Source: a virus. From it: 35,738 bases of DNA. A program made the translations under genes and the position numbers. The notes below the pieces were generated by a model that made no database searches, was not told where the DNA came from, and saw only the letters and a program-made list of their open reading frames with translations. This document shows positions 12,046-19,833 of the stretch, one piece after another. Each line of letters opens with the position of its first letter. Positions within the stretch are counted from its first letter, which is position 1. Where the stretch lies: positions 1 through 35,738 of the IMG/VR virus record IMGVR_UViG_3300034418_002553; one strand, 5' to 3'.

Positions 12046-13043
12046 TTGTCTTTTCTCCGTTCTAGCCATTCGTAACACGCCAAATGCCAATCATCTGACT
12101 TTATGTCTTTAGAATGTTCCATGGCTTGGAAAATTTCTTTTGCTTTCCATGCCACCCACATTCTGTGCATAGGCTGTGCCACTTCGCTAAAAACAGAGTT
12201 AGTATATGGTCTGGGTTTCTCGGGGTCTTCCATAAACCACTCAAGCTCTTCATCAAAGGTAACTATGTCATCTACTAGCGGGGAGGGTTTAATCATACGA
12301 CTAGCATATGAATCATAGTCAGGGGTCATTCCATCAAGCCCCTCCAACACTTCGGTATACGCATGGAGGTTATTGCTGAACTGTGTATAAATCCCAACCT
12401 GTGCGCCAATCCGTGCCGCAATGTATTCCTGCAGAATGGACATATGGACAGCGTTAGCTCCCAGCGCACCCCAGATCATATCATTACTGCGGTTACATAC
12501 CGTCATGTCCAGCTTATTATCGCGAACGCTGAAATATATATGCGTATTACAGGGGTGATCTTTGCATTCATTATCCTTGCGTAAATCACCTTCAGGATCC
12601 CACATAGCCAAAACAGTTCGTCTATCGTTTTCATAGGTCATAAGTCTATGAACAGCTATATCTAATTGGTCTTTATAGAAATAGTTACGCCATCTATAAC
12701 CATATGCACCTTGGAGGGTCTTACCATTATCACTATAAGTACCCATCCGTTTATTATAACGCTGGATCCACTCAAGGTCTTCACGACCCGCTAACATCCA
12801 GAGGCTTTCCATAAAATGGAATACAGGGTTAGCGTCGCGTTGCGGATAGAACAATACCCGCTCACGGGGGTTATTGTAAGTAATCGCACAAGGCTCACGG
12901 AACTCAAGTGCTTTACCGTTTCGGGTGTTTACTTCAACACCGCTAGTTTCAAGGGATTGTTTCACCAGCCATAACGCATCACTGACATTAACAGCGGTGA
13001 AAGTGTGCATACCCCTCATTGGGGCTTTGCCAAATAGTGCCAT
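12027..13043 (-). CDS. thymidylate synthase family enzyme (TS or dUMP hydroxymethylase)
   Basis: A 338-aa ThyA-fold protein: Glu79 in HFMESLW, the YGYRWRNY segment, catalytic Cys165 (HPCN), Arg185 and Asp188 (NRSND), Asn198 in WGALGAN, and His227/Tyr229 (NNLHAY). Asn at position 198 matches the residue that selects dUMP over dCMP. The enzyme thus acts on dUMP and makes either dTMP or 5-hydroxymethyl-dUMP; sequence alone does not separate these. The neighbours (HMUDK_hel-like, TAGT-like, radical SAM) favour the hydroxymethylase. The start ATG 13043 has AAAGGTGG upstream. A palindromic hairpin separates it from the radical SAM gene, so it may have its own transcript. Confidence 0.85.
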   Translation of the reverse strand: MALFGKAPMRGMHTFTAVNVSDALWLVKQSLETSGVEVNTRNGKALEFREPCAITYNNPRERVLFYPQRDANPVFHFMESLWMLAGREDLEWIQRYNKRMGTYSDNGKTLQGAYGYRWRNYFYKDQLDIAVHRLMTYENDRRTVLAMWDPEGDLRKDNECKDHPCNTHIYFSVRDNKLDMTVCNRSNDMIWGALGANAVHMSILQEYIAARIGAQVGIYTQFSNNLHAYTEVLEGLDGMTPDYDSYASRMIKPSPLVDDIVTFDEELEWFMEDPEKPRPYTNSVFSEVAQPMHRMWVAWKAKEIFQAMEHSKDIKSDDWHLACYEWLERRKDKWMETL

Positions 13044-13069
13044 ATTGAACCACCTTTCTATGGGGCTAT

Positions 13070-13090
13070 AAAGCCGCTCGAGCGGCTGAT
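13070..13090 (-). terminator. palindromic hairpin before the thymidylate synthase gene
   Basis: AGCCGCTCGAGCGGCT (13072-13087) is a perfect 16-bp palindrome, followed on the minus strand by TTTAT. It lies between the stop of the radical SAM gene and the start of the thymidylate synthase gene. A terminator or attenuator is likely. Confidence 0.55.
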
Positions 13091-13144
13091 ATTAGTTTGC
13101 CCTACCCAACTACCAAAAGCAACCTTCTGGCGGCTGTATGGGGC

Positions 13145-14146
13145 TTAAATAAAGTCAAAATGTTTCTTAACACGCTTAGTATATGTTCCTCCATTCAATG
13201 CTTCTTTAATTGCAGTTTCTGTTTCCTCTGTAGGCTCGGGTAACGTCTTGCGTCCCATGCGGTCAGGTAACAATCCATTACGAAGAGTGGTATTGTCGCA
13301 ACCGTTACAAGGACCGAAATCGCGTTGCCCATGATACAGTTTGGTTCTCGCCGCATGGAAAGCCTCCCCCTGCCAAATATCTTCAATATGTGTATCCATT
13401 ATATTGCCGCACTTATACCATCCCACCCAATCATTACAGCATACAGCTACATTGCCATCCCAACGGATAGACATTTCGCGGAAGGGTTTAGCACAGCGTT
13501 TACCATCTTGGTCGTGGTTCAATGGAAAAGCATTTCCAGCATGGTTGCTAACTTGGGCATGAGTTCCACTTGTAGCCAATGTAAGATCCATGCCAACAAC
13601 GATATCATGCTCTGTAACTTTTCGTCTACGGTGGGGGTTTGCGGCACGGTCGGCGGGATATTCATAAACGGGATGTGGACCATTGTAACGCTCCTTGATT
13701 TTATCTACGATTTTAATACGGTCGTAGTTATCAAGGAATAGAACGTTTAGCCCTGCATCCATAAGTTTGTTGACCGTTTCCTCTGTATCTTTCAACAACC
13801 CACCACCATTGCTAGTCATCATAAGTGGTGTTCTGGGTAACTCTTTACGGAACAGCCCCACCATTTCAATAAAGAAAGGGTGCATAGTGGGCTCGCCGTG
13901 CATAGCAAACTCAATGCGTGGATTCCACCCTGCCCTTTTAATTTCCTCACAAATGCGGGTAGCAGTTTGGATATGCAGATTTTTGTAAGGGGCAGATGCT
14001 TTGCCGTGCAAATTACTCGGACCATCAGCTTCGTTTTCACGGATAGATTGTATGCCGCAAAATGAGCAAGCAAGGTTGCACCCTTCCACAAACTCTATCT
14101 GAATAGAGTTTGGTGGGTCTTGATAAAAGTTAGATTGCTCCGCCAT
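13145..14146 (-). CDS. radical SAM enzyme with SPASM domain
   Basis: A 333-aa protein with the Cys23-x3-Cys27-x2-Cys30 cluster motif (CNLACSFC) that binds the 4Fe-4S cluster cleaving S-adenosylmethionine, then HGEP at about residue 84. A C-terminal SPASM-type set of Cys (218, 236, 237, 246, 280, 283) would hold an extra cluster. Start ATG 14146 is preferred (AAAGG 10 nt upstream) over ATG 14179. It overlaps the glycosyltransferase gene by 17 bp. In phages with hypermodified thymidine, radical SAM enzymes rearrange groups attached to 5-hydroxymethyl-dU. Here the SPASM part is more typical of peptide-modifying enzymes, so the substrate could be DNA or a peptide. Confidence 0.88.
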   Translation of the reverse strand: MAEQSNFYQDPPNSIQIEFVEGCNLACSFCGIQSIRENEADGPSNLHGKASAPYKNLHIQTATRICEEIKRAGWNPRIEFAMHGEPTMHPFFIEMVGLFRKELPRTPLMMTSNGGGLLKDTEETVNKLMDAGLNVLFLDNYDRIKIVDKIKERYNGPHPVYEYPADRAANPHRRRKVTEHDIVVGMDLTLATSGTHAQVSNHAGNAFPLNHDQDGKRCAKPFREMSIRWDGNVAVCCNDWVGWYKCGNIMDTHIEDIWQGEAFHAARTKLYHGQRDFGPCNGCDNTTLRNGLLPDRMGRKTLPEPTEETETAIKEALNGGTYTKRVKKHFDFI

Positions 14147-14915
14147 CTTTAGCCGCCTTTCGCCATTGAACACGGACATCCCACCGTGTTTTCATACCTT
14201 CCCAACCTGTTTTGGTTTCTTTCTGCAATGCTTTCACATACAGCGGAAAGGCTTGTTCCAAAGCACGGCTGGCTCGTTCTTGCATTTCAGCGTTGCGATA
14301 TGTGCTACAGCCTCCAGCCGCGCCACTCGCACCACGCTGATCCCATGTCCAATCTACAATAACCGCATTACCATGCCCTTTTTGGAATAGGCTGAGGGTT
14401 ACATAGTAATCCTCCATTAACTCCATAGCATCGTAGCGTATGCCTAATTGTTGGAGAACATGGGGGCGTATGGCATGGACAGCGTTTTGCCGCATCCCAT
14501 ACTTCACCCTGTCAGGGTAATGTTTATCATTCATTTGGCGTGGGCTGAGGCCAACATGGGTGAAATTATTTAACAGCCATTCCATGCGCTCCCACAGTTC
14601 GTGCATCTCACCCTGCTCAGTTTTCCTTAAGTTAGGTGCGTCATCATGTGCGCGGCGACCAAATATAAGATCGTCATCCAAAATAACAATTTTATCATAC
14701 TCCTGCTCCACTGCGTGATCTACAATAAATTGCCGGACATTGTTTATGCCCTTGATTTCACCACGGTTCAAGCAGTAACGACCATTGTTAATATGTGCTT
14801 GCACTTCTTCTTGTGGGCAAACCAGAACCGCACTTTCTCTTGCTTCCGGACCAATACTTTCCCAAGTAGTTTGCTTATTGAGCCTACCCCTTGTGGGGAT
14901 AAAAATAGGTATCAT
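14130..14915 (-). CDS. GT-A glycosyltransferase, TAGT-like
   Basis: A 261-aa protein starting IPIFIPTRGR and carrying a metal/sugar-nucleotide binding DDD (residues 80-82, ILDDDL), hallmarks of GT-A fold transferases. The N-terminal PTRGR pattern and size recall the TET-associated glycosyltransferases (TAGT) that glycosylate hydroxymethylated bases in phage DNA. A surface-polysaccharide or protein target is an alternative. The start forms an ATGA overlap with the zinc ribbon gene and has GAGG upstream; its end overlaps the radical SAM gene. The tight chain suggests all three act in one pathway. Confidence 0.8.
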   Translation of the reverse strand: MIPIFIPTRGRLNKQTTWESIGPEARESAVLVCPQEEVQAHINNGRYCLNRGEIKGINNVRQFIVDHAVEQEYDKIVILDDDLIFGRRAHDDAPNLRKTEQGEMHELWERMEWLLNNFTHVGLSPRQMNDKHYPDRVKYGMRQNAVHAIRPHVLQQLGIRYDAMELMEDYYVTLSLFQKGHGNAVIVDWTWDQRGASGAAGGCSTYRNAEMQERASRALEQAFPLYVKALQKETKTGWEGMKTRWDVRVQWRKAAKDGGAI

Positions 14916-15232
14916 AACTCATCCTCATCAAATCTTATTGAACCAGAGGCCATTGCTTCTTCTAACTCTTCATCGGTTAGGTTGTCAATGTCTGCTTCAG
15001 TATATCTAAAAACCTTTTGTGGCTTCGTCCTCGACCGTAACCGTTTCTTTTTGTTTGGCTTCGGTTGCTCGGGCTTCGGTTTCGGCACGGTGGGCTTGGA
15101 TGTCTCTAATACTTCCAATGTCCGATAGATGTGCTTGCATTTCTGACATACTCGCTTCCTCCGGACTGATTTGTCCGCTGTAAGTCTGCTGTCTGCGACG
15201 GTTGATTTGCCACTGCATTTTGGACACAACAT
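14912..15232 (-). CDS. NrdR-type zinc ribbon protein without ATP-cone
   Basis: The first 40 residues match the NrdR zinc ribbon: Cys3-x2-Cys6, the VADSRL segment, RRKRVC with Cys29-x2-Cys32. NrdR represses ribonucleotide reductase genes by binding NrdR boxes. Here the ATP-cone that senses nucleotides is missing; instead there is a Pro/Lys-rich linker (about 47-72) and an acidic C-terminus. It could be a DNA-binding adaptor, a competitor of host NrdR, or a part of the modification complex. It sits between the glycosyltransferase and HMUDK_hel-like genes with a 4-bp overlap and a 2-bp gap. Confidence 0.75.
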   Translation of the reverse strand: MLCPKCSGKSTVADSRLTADKSVRRKRVCQKCKHIYRTLEVLETSKPTVPKPKPEQPKPNKKKRLRSRTKPQKVFRYTEADIDNLTDEELEEAMASGSIRFDEDEL

Positions 15233-15234
15233 TT

Positions 15235-16140
15235 CTACACCACCCCACCATTAGGAGCCTCCAACCACATTCCAACATTAGCCCGATACTTACTGCGCGG
15301 CTTACCTTGTCCAAGGCGCACACGCTCATACTTATCCCACTCGCACAGGCTATGCTCAATAGTTCGCATATCTACTGCATCAAGGGGGACATGAGATTGA
15401 ATGTAATTTGGTGCTTGAGCCAGTAACTCCTGCATTTCGGTATTGGCTTGGGTCTGGTTCATAGACTTAGTGAGCACCCTATCATGGATACGGTTCAGTC
15501 CTCGCTTTGCTCCTGGACCTGCGTTTGCCCAACTAAAACGGTCTTGTGCCTTGTCCAATACAGGTGTGTAGTTGAGGTCGGTAACCACTTCGTATGACAT
15601 AAAACCTCCCCCTCCCCATCCCCGATGGGAAGCCATCGCTTTGTGGGTCGCTTGCAACGATTGCGTTTCCTCGGCGACCCCCGATAAATGCACCCTGTCT
15701 TTCCAGATAGGTTTGAGGAAATGGTCAACGACGACCTCCGATTTACGAGCTTTGAGACCTTGATTAGTGATTATATAAGCTCCAGTGAATGTCCGCAAAC
15801 CAGAGGACAACCTAGCCTCAATAAGTTCTTTTGTATGGTCGGGATTCCATCCTTTATCTTCGTCAACCCACCCATGTTCTTCGGCAAACTCGCTTGTGCC
15901 AATCATGCGAAACAAACAACAATTAAACACGATTTCACTGTGCGAACGGTTCGCATTTGGGTTAGTCCAGTTTTGGCGCATCCAAACAGTAACACGGTCG
16001 TTTTCACGGAAGGGGTTTGTGAACTTGTAGTCCTGCAAAATGTGGTCGTCAGTCCAAGGGGGGTTGACCCCCTTGGCTCGCTTTTGGTAAATAGCGTGAC
16101 GCTCATTTATCCAGTAAAAGAACCTTTCTATGTTCTCCAT
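15235..16140 (-). CDS. HMUDK_hel / aGPT-Pplase-like thymidine hypermodification protein
   Basis: A 301-aa protein whose N-terminus shows the family pattern: ERFFYWINERHAIYQKR (5-21), PPWTDDHILQDYKFTN (27-42), FRENDRVTVW (44-53), then DLNYTPVL, GPGAKRGLNRI and EHSLCEWDKYERV toward the C-terminus. This is the alpha-glutamyl/putrescinyl-thymine pyrophosphorylase type, also called the 5-hmdU DNA kinase helical domain. Family members activate 5-hydroxymethyl-dU in DNA by (pyro)phosphorylation so that an amino acid, amine or sugar can be joined. It is the strongest marker that this phage hypermodifies thymidine. ATG 16140 has AGGGGA upstream; it follows the 16145 gene by 4 bp. Confidence 0.82.
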   Translation of the reverse strand: MENIERFFYWINERHAIYQKRAKGVNPPWTDDHILQDYKFTNPFRENDRVTVWMRQNWTNPNANRSHSEIVFNCCLFRMIGTSEFAEEHGWVDEDKGWNPDHTKELIEARLSSGLRTFTGAYIITNQGLKARKSEVVVDHFLKPIWKDRVHLSGVAEETQSLQATHKAMASHRGWGGGGFMSYEVVTDLNYTPVLDKAQDRFSWANAGPGAKRGLNRIHDRVLTKSMNQTQANTEMQELLAQAPNYIQSHVPLDAVDMRTIEHSLCEWDKYERVRLGQGKPRSKYRANVGMWLEAPNGGVV

Positions 16141-16144
16141 AGGT

Positions 16145-16750
16145 TTAGTCCCCTAGCTTAATGACGCCTTTTGCCAACGCCAATTTAATATCAACACTGT
16201 TGCCTCCAGGAGTCAACGCTTTCATAGCGGACAAGGCATCAGCAACGGTAGCAGACTTAGCAAGGGCTTCAAAGTTATGCCAGCGATTGCTACCTTCACG
16301 GTATGGGTTAGAACCTGTAATAACAATCGTTGCCTGTGGATCATACTTAACCCGAGCGGTGCGCTCTTGCTTGGGTACATCAACAGTAACGGTTGGTGTA
16401 GGCATGACAGCCGACGGAGTGTTCACCTGCATTTTAGTCTCCTTTTCAACAGGTTTATATTTTTTCGCGCGAGTCGCTACAATTTTGTGAAACTCTTTGT
16501 AAACGCCCTGCGAATTAAAATAGCCAGTAGTCTCGCGTTGGATATTACTGGCTTCCAAAACACTGAGTAACTCTTGCTCAGTGAATGTGTTTTGTAATTG
16601 TTCCACATTTGAAAACACAATGCTATGCTCATTGAGCTCTTTACAATTACGAAGGTCTCGCAATGAGGGGAACACAAAGTAGGAATATGGCTCGTTCCTG
16701 TTAGATTCATTGTGGTTTTCCAATACTGCAAAAGTCTTGATTGCCGCCAT
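16145..16750 (-). CDS. hypothetical protein, 201 aa, two-part
   Basis: Not recognised. The N-terminal half (about 1-95) is mixed alpha/beta; a Thr/Pro/Val-rich linker (about 106-130) leads to a C-terminal domain beginning IVITGSNPYREGSNRW and ending in helices. ATG 16750 follows AGAAAGGAG. It opens the modification gene run. The linker resembles those joining a regulator domain to a DNA- or protein-binding domain. Confidence 0.7.
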   Translation of the reverse strand: MAAIKTFAVLENHNESNRNEPYSYFVFPSLRDLRNCKELNEHSIVFSNVEQLQNTFTEQELLSVLEASNIQRETTGYFNSQGVYKEFHKIVATRAKKYKPVEKETKMQVNTPSAVMPTPTVTVDVPKQERTARVKYDPQATIVITGSNPYREGSNRWHNFEALAKSATVADALSAMKALTPGGNSVDIKLALAKGVIKLGD

Positions 16751-16896
16751 GTCAAAGCTCCTTTCTGTAAGCCTTATACTGTTATTCTACTATATATAGG
16801 GAATCAAGCAAGCCCTAAATACTCCAATGCCCCACTAAAAGTTCTCTCCTAGCAGGGCATCGGGCGAGAGGTGAGCTTCTGCCCACCCCCACATTC
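16751..16896 (-). promoter_or_regulatory. spacer with promoter for the 16750-11454 gene run
   Basis: Minus strand: -35-like TTGCTT, 16 nt, -10-like TAGAAT (near 16784-16811), then AGAAAGGAG before ATG 16750. Upstream, the sequence can fold imperfectly after the DUF932 gene (GGGCA with TGCCC), a weak terminator candidate. CTATATATAG is also present. Confidence 0.4.
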
Positions 16897-17928
16897 TTAG
16901 GCGGCTTTGGCGTATTCAAGAGCCTTTGCCATAGCCTTCCGCTTGACTTGGGCGTTATTGCCAAACCATGCAGAGTTAAGGGCGTGGTCACGGGTCTTAG
17001 CTCGCTTCTGGTGATCCATAACATAGGTCACACCGTTTAGCGCACCCCACCAAGTCCCCTTGGCTGAAGACATATCGTGTCCTGGAGAAGTTTCAATAGC
17101 TTCCAGTATAGACTGGGAAGTTTTGGTAAACTCCTCATGAAGCGGTGGTAAGTCGGCCTCATTAGACTTAGCGCGTTCAATAAGAAGTTTAGGCTGGAAC
17201 AACTCAGCAATGAAATTATCAACCTGTTCCTTAGTAGCTCGTTGCTTAGCAAGGAACTCGGACTGCTGTTGGAACTGTGTCATTTGCTCACCACTAATAC
17301 CAAGTGCTGTTTCAGCGGCTTGCATAATTTCCTCGTCAAACATTTGTAAATGCAACACGCGGAACTTACCCGTCATACCCTCTTGGCTGAGCGCAAGGGT
17401 AATCGTATTATTACACACCACGCGGATAGGGGTGAACATAACGGTCATAGCAGTGCCAACCTTGTGACTGTTAGCCATGAGCAAGTAACCCTCGATCTCA
17501 TCGCCACCCGCTAACTTGAAGCCCTTCTTGATTTTAGCCAAGCCCCAAATGCGCTCGCCATCACTAAGGCTACCCGCAGTATCCATTTCCATATGTCCTG
17601 CTTCGGTAAACTTTTTAAAGAAGGACATTGTTTCGTGGTTCTGGAATGGAACAAACCCTTCGCCGCAGTGCGACAGCACACGGTTATCGGTATCGCGCAC
17701 CACTACATAATGGTCGTTAGCCCGAAGCATCTCGGCTTCACCGCGTGGGTCATTGAGGTTCCAAGTGTTAGGCTTGTCAGCGTAATAGACAGGCCGCTTG
17801 CTAACTGTCCAGTCAAGGCCAGCCGCTTTAAGCATTTCCTCAGGAGTAAGGTTATGCTCAACTTTTTCACCAAGCCCATGCCACGGAACTTGTCCTGCAT
17901 AAGCCATCGTTTCTACCATATGTGCCAT
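16897..17928 (-). CDS. DUF932 phage/plasmid-like protein
   Basis: A 343-aa protein of the DUF932 (TIGR03299-like) family: MAHMVETMAYAGQVPWHGLG start, a central GERIWGLAKIKKGF segment, ANSHKVGTAMTVMFTPIRVVCNNT and the helical C-terminal part with ALNGVTYVMDH. The family is widespread on phages and plasmids; its role is unsettled, with a link to DNA replication or recombination often assumed. ATG 17928 follows AGAAAGGAAAC. It is 21 bp after the 17950 gene, so both share the 18251-18284 promoter. Confidence 0.9.
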   Translation of the reverse strand: MAHMVETMAYAGQVPWHGLGEKVEHNLTPEEMLKAAGLDWTVSKRPVYYADKPNTWNLNDPRGEAEMLRANDHYVVVRDTDNRVLSHCGEGFVPFQNHETMSFFKKFTEAGHMEMDTAGSLSDGERIWGLAKIKKGFKLAGGDEIEGYLLMANSHKVGTAMTVMFTPIRVVCNNTITLALSQEGMTGKFRVLHLQMFDEEIMQAAETALGISGEQMTQFQQQSEFLAKQRATKEQVDNFIAELFQPKLLIERAKSNEADLPPLHEEFTKTSQSILEAIETSPGHDMSSAKGTWWGALNGVTYVMDHQKRAKTRDHALNSAWFGNNAQVKRKAMAKALEYAKAA

Positions 17929-17949
17929 GATTGTTTCCTTTCTACAAAA

Positions 17950-18216
17950 CTAGGCGTCATAACCAGCTTCCACAGTTGGAAGCACATCAAAGTCGGCAAG
18001 CGAAATGTCAAGCCAACAAGTTTCCCCCATTGCATTAAACGCAATCTGACAACGCATCTCAACGTCGTTGTGTAGCGTTGTGTGTATAATGGGGTATTTG
18101 AACGTATCATCAAGTGCGTTAAGAAACTTGCTCTTGAGGGTACGGTTTGCCTTACGGCGGATAGCACGGTCATTAAGTGTAACGAAGTGCTCTTTGGTTA
18201 GGTATGGAACATCCAT
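17950..18216 (-). CDS. hypothetical protein, 88 aa
   Basis: Not recognised. Starts MDVPYLTKEHFVTL, a basic helical first half and a hydrophobic/acidic end (LDISLADFDVLP). ATG 18216 with AAGGGG is preferred; the longer frame would start within the promoter. It precedes the DUF932 gene in the same transcript and may be its partner. Confidence 0.65.
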   Translation of the reverse strand: MDVPYLTKEHFVTLNDRAIRRKANRTLKSKFLNALDDTFKYPIIHTTLHNDVEMRCQIAFNAMGETCWLDISLADFDVLPTVEAGYDA

Positions 18217-18250
18217 GTAATTAGCCCCTTCTATGGCTGGTTGGTTTGTA

Positions 18251-18284
18251 CCTATATTTAATAAGTGTAGCAGTTGGATGTAAA
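18251..18284 (-). promoter_or_regulatory. promoter for the 17950 and DUF932 genes
   Basis: Minus strand: -35 TTTACA (18279-18284), spacer of 17-18 nt, -10 within TTATTAAATATAGG (18251-18264). The -35 matches the 2245-2250 site and the -10 matches 7011-7023. Confidence 0.6.
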
Positions 18285-18315
18285 CCAATAACAGGTCAAC
18301 CTGACAATTTAATAA

Positions 18316-19833
18316 TCACGCAGGTATTTGATAGCCACGGCTGAACATGGGATGCACCAAATGTAAATGTTGTAGAGCGCGAGTAAGACCCACATAAAAC
18401 ACGCGAGCTTCATCAAAATGTTCGTTTTCAAACTTACGCCACATAGAATAGGAACGACGCATAGTATCAGTGAGAACCATAACATTATCTGCTTGAGCCC
18501 CCTTTGCTGAATGAATCGTTGAGATTCGGATGCGTGGTTCTTGCGTCAGGGACTCACCTTTGCGTAGACAGGCTTTAATGTAACGCTTATCTTTATCCGA
18601 TATTTTGCCCAACCCTTCATCCCAAGGAAGGCTGTGCAGTAATCCATGGAAGTCCAATAGATCTTGTAACCCATAACGCTGGTCTGGCTGTCCTTTACTA
18701 AAGGTTTTATGTCCATACTCTACCTGTGTGCCTAACAACATTTGACTGTAGACAGTTCGTACTTGTTCAGCAGTTAGCATACCACCGTCGCGTAGGCTTT
18801 CCCAAAGCCGAACCGATTCAAGAACTTTACCGTCAATAGATTTACTGCCATTGTAAATGTATAAATGTCCACGGCGACGCACCTCTTCCTCAATCTGCTT
18901 TGCACCTCGTGTAGTGCGGCTGAGTAACAGCCATTCACCTTCGGACATATTAACTTCTTCGGAGTGTCGATGCCAATGGACAAACCCATCCTCATCCCGT
19001 GGGTTGAATTGTTTGGGTCTACGATCAACGACGCGCTGAATTACTTTTTGGCTAAGTGCGTGATGCAGGGCGGGTATCCTGTAACTTTGATCCAACACAG
19101 TGACATCACCTTCCAAACCTATGAAATAGTCTACATCTGCACCCGCATAACGGAATATGGCTTGGTCGTCATCGCCAGCTATAAATATCTCTTTGCAGTT
19201 AGCCTGTAACAAATGCACCATTTTCCATTGCAGTGGCGACAGGTCTTGCGCTTCATCAATAAACACTACCTCTAGCTTCGGTGCTAACTGACGGTAGCAA
19301 AACTGCTCTAGCATATCTGTGTAGTCGAACAGTTGGTATCTATCTTTCCACGCCTTTAACCCCCTGTCTACATAATCAACCCTAGCCCAGTCGGTTTTTA
19401 GCGGCACTGTAGAGGCATTGTAAACGCCGCGCAGAGGCTGTTGCTGTATGCGAGCTATGTTAATCAGCTCAAGGAACTTATCCCCATACCCAAAGTCTTT
19501 ATACGGACCTTGATCAGTAAGCCCTGAATTAAAGAAACCACCGATTTTTAACCAATCACCGATTTCAGTAAACTTATCTGAGGTAAGAATTTGGTTATGG
19601 TTAATACCCATCTGCATAAAAGCAAGGCTGTGAAGAGTACGGAAAAACGGTAGATCGCGCCTATGCAGTCTAAACTTTTCACAAGCACGGTCTATAGCTT
19701 CACTAGCGGCACGTCGAGTAAACCCAAAATAACCTATACGATCTGGTGCGACACCTTTACTAAGATACTCTTCGACCTTGTTCAGTAGGTATGTTGTTTT
19801 CCCTGTTCCTGGAGGTCCGAGTATAATTTTCAT
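18316..19833 (-). CDS. UvrD/PcrA-like superfamily 1 helicase
   Basis: A 505-aa SF1A helicase. Walker A GPPGTGKT (6-13), motif Ia region FGFTRRAA, Walker B FIDEAQD (191-197), motif III GDDDQAIFRYAGAD (220-233), then DQSYRIP, STIHSAKGAQADNV (V) and FYVGLTRAL (VI). It uses ATP to unwind or translocate 3'-5' on DNA. It joins the primase gene by a TAATG stop-start overlap, so the two are made together. No DnaB-type or T7 gp4-type helicase is in the window, so this may be the replicative helicase (inference). Confidence 0.93.
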   Translation of the reverse strand: MKIILGPPGTGKTTYLLNKVEEYLSKGVAPDRIGYFGFTRRAASEAIDRACEKFRLHRRDLPFFRTLHSLAFMQMGINHNQILTSDKFTEIGDWLKIGGFFNSGLTDQGPYKDFGYGDKFLELINIARIQQQPLRGVYNASTVPLKTDWARVDYVDRGLKAWKDRYQLFDYTDMLEQFCYRQLAPKLEVVFIDEAQDLSPLQWKMVHLLQANCKEIFIAGDDDQAIFRYAGADVDYFIGLEGDVTVLDQSYRIPALHHALSQKVIQRVVDRRPKQFNPRDEDGFVHWHRHSEEVNMSEGEWLLLSRTTRGAKQIEEEVRRRGHLYIYNGSKSIDGKVLESVRLWESLRDGGMLTAEQVRTVYSQMLLGTQVEYGHKTFSKGQPDQRYGLQDLLDFHGLLHSLPWDEGLGKISDKDKRYIKACLRKGESLTQEPRIRISTIHSAKGAQADNVMVLTDTMRRSYSMWRKFENEHFDEARVFYVGLTRALQHLHLVHPMFSRGYQIPA

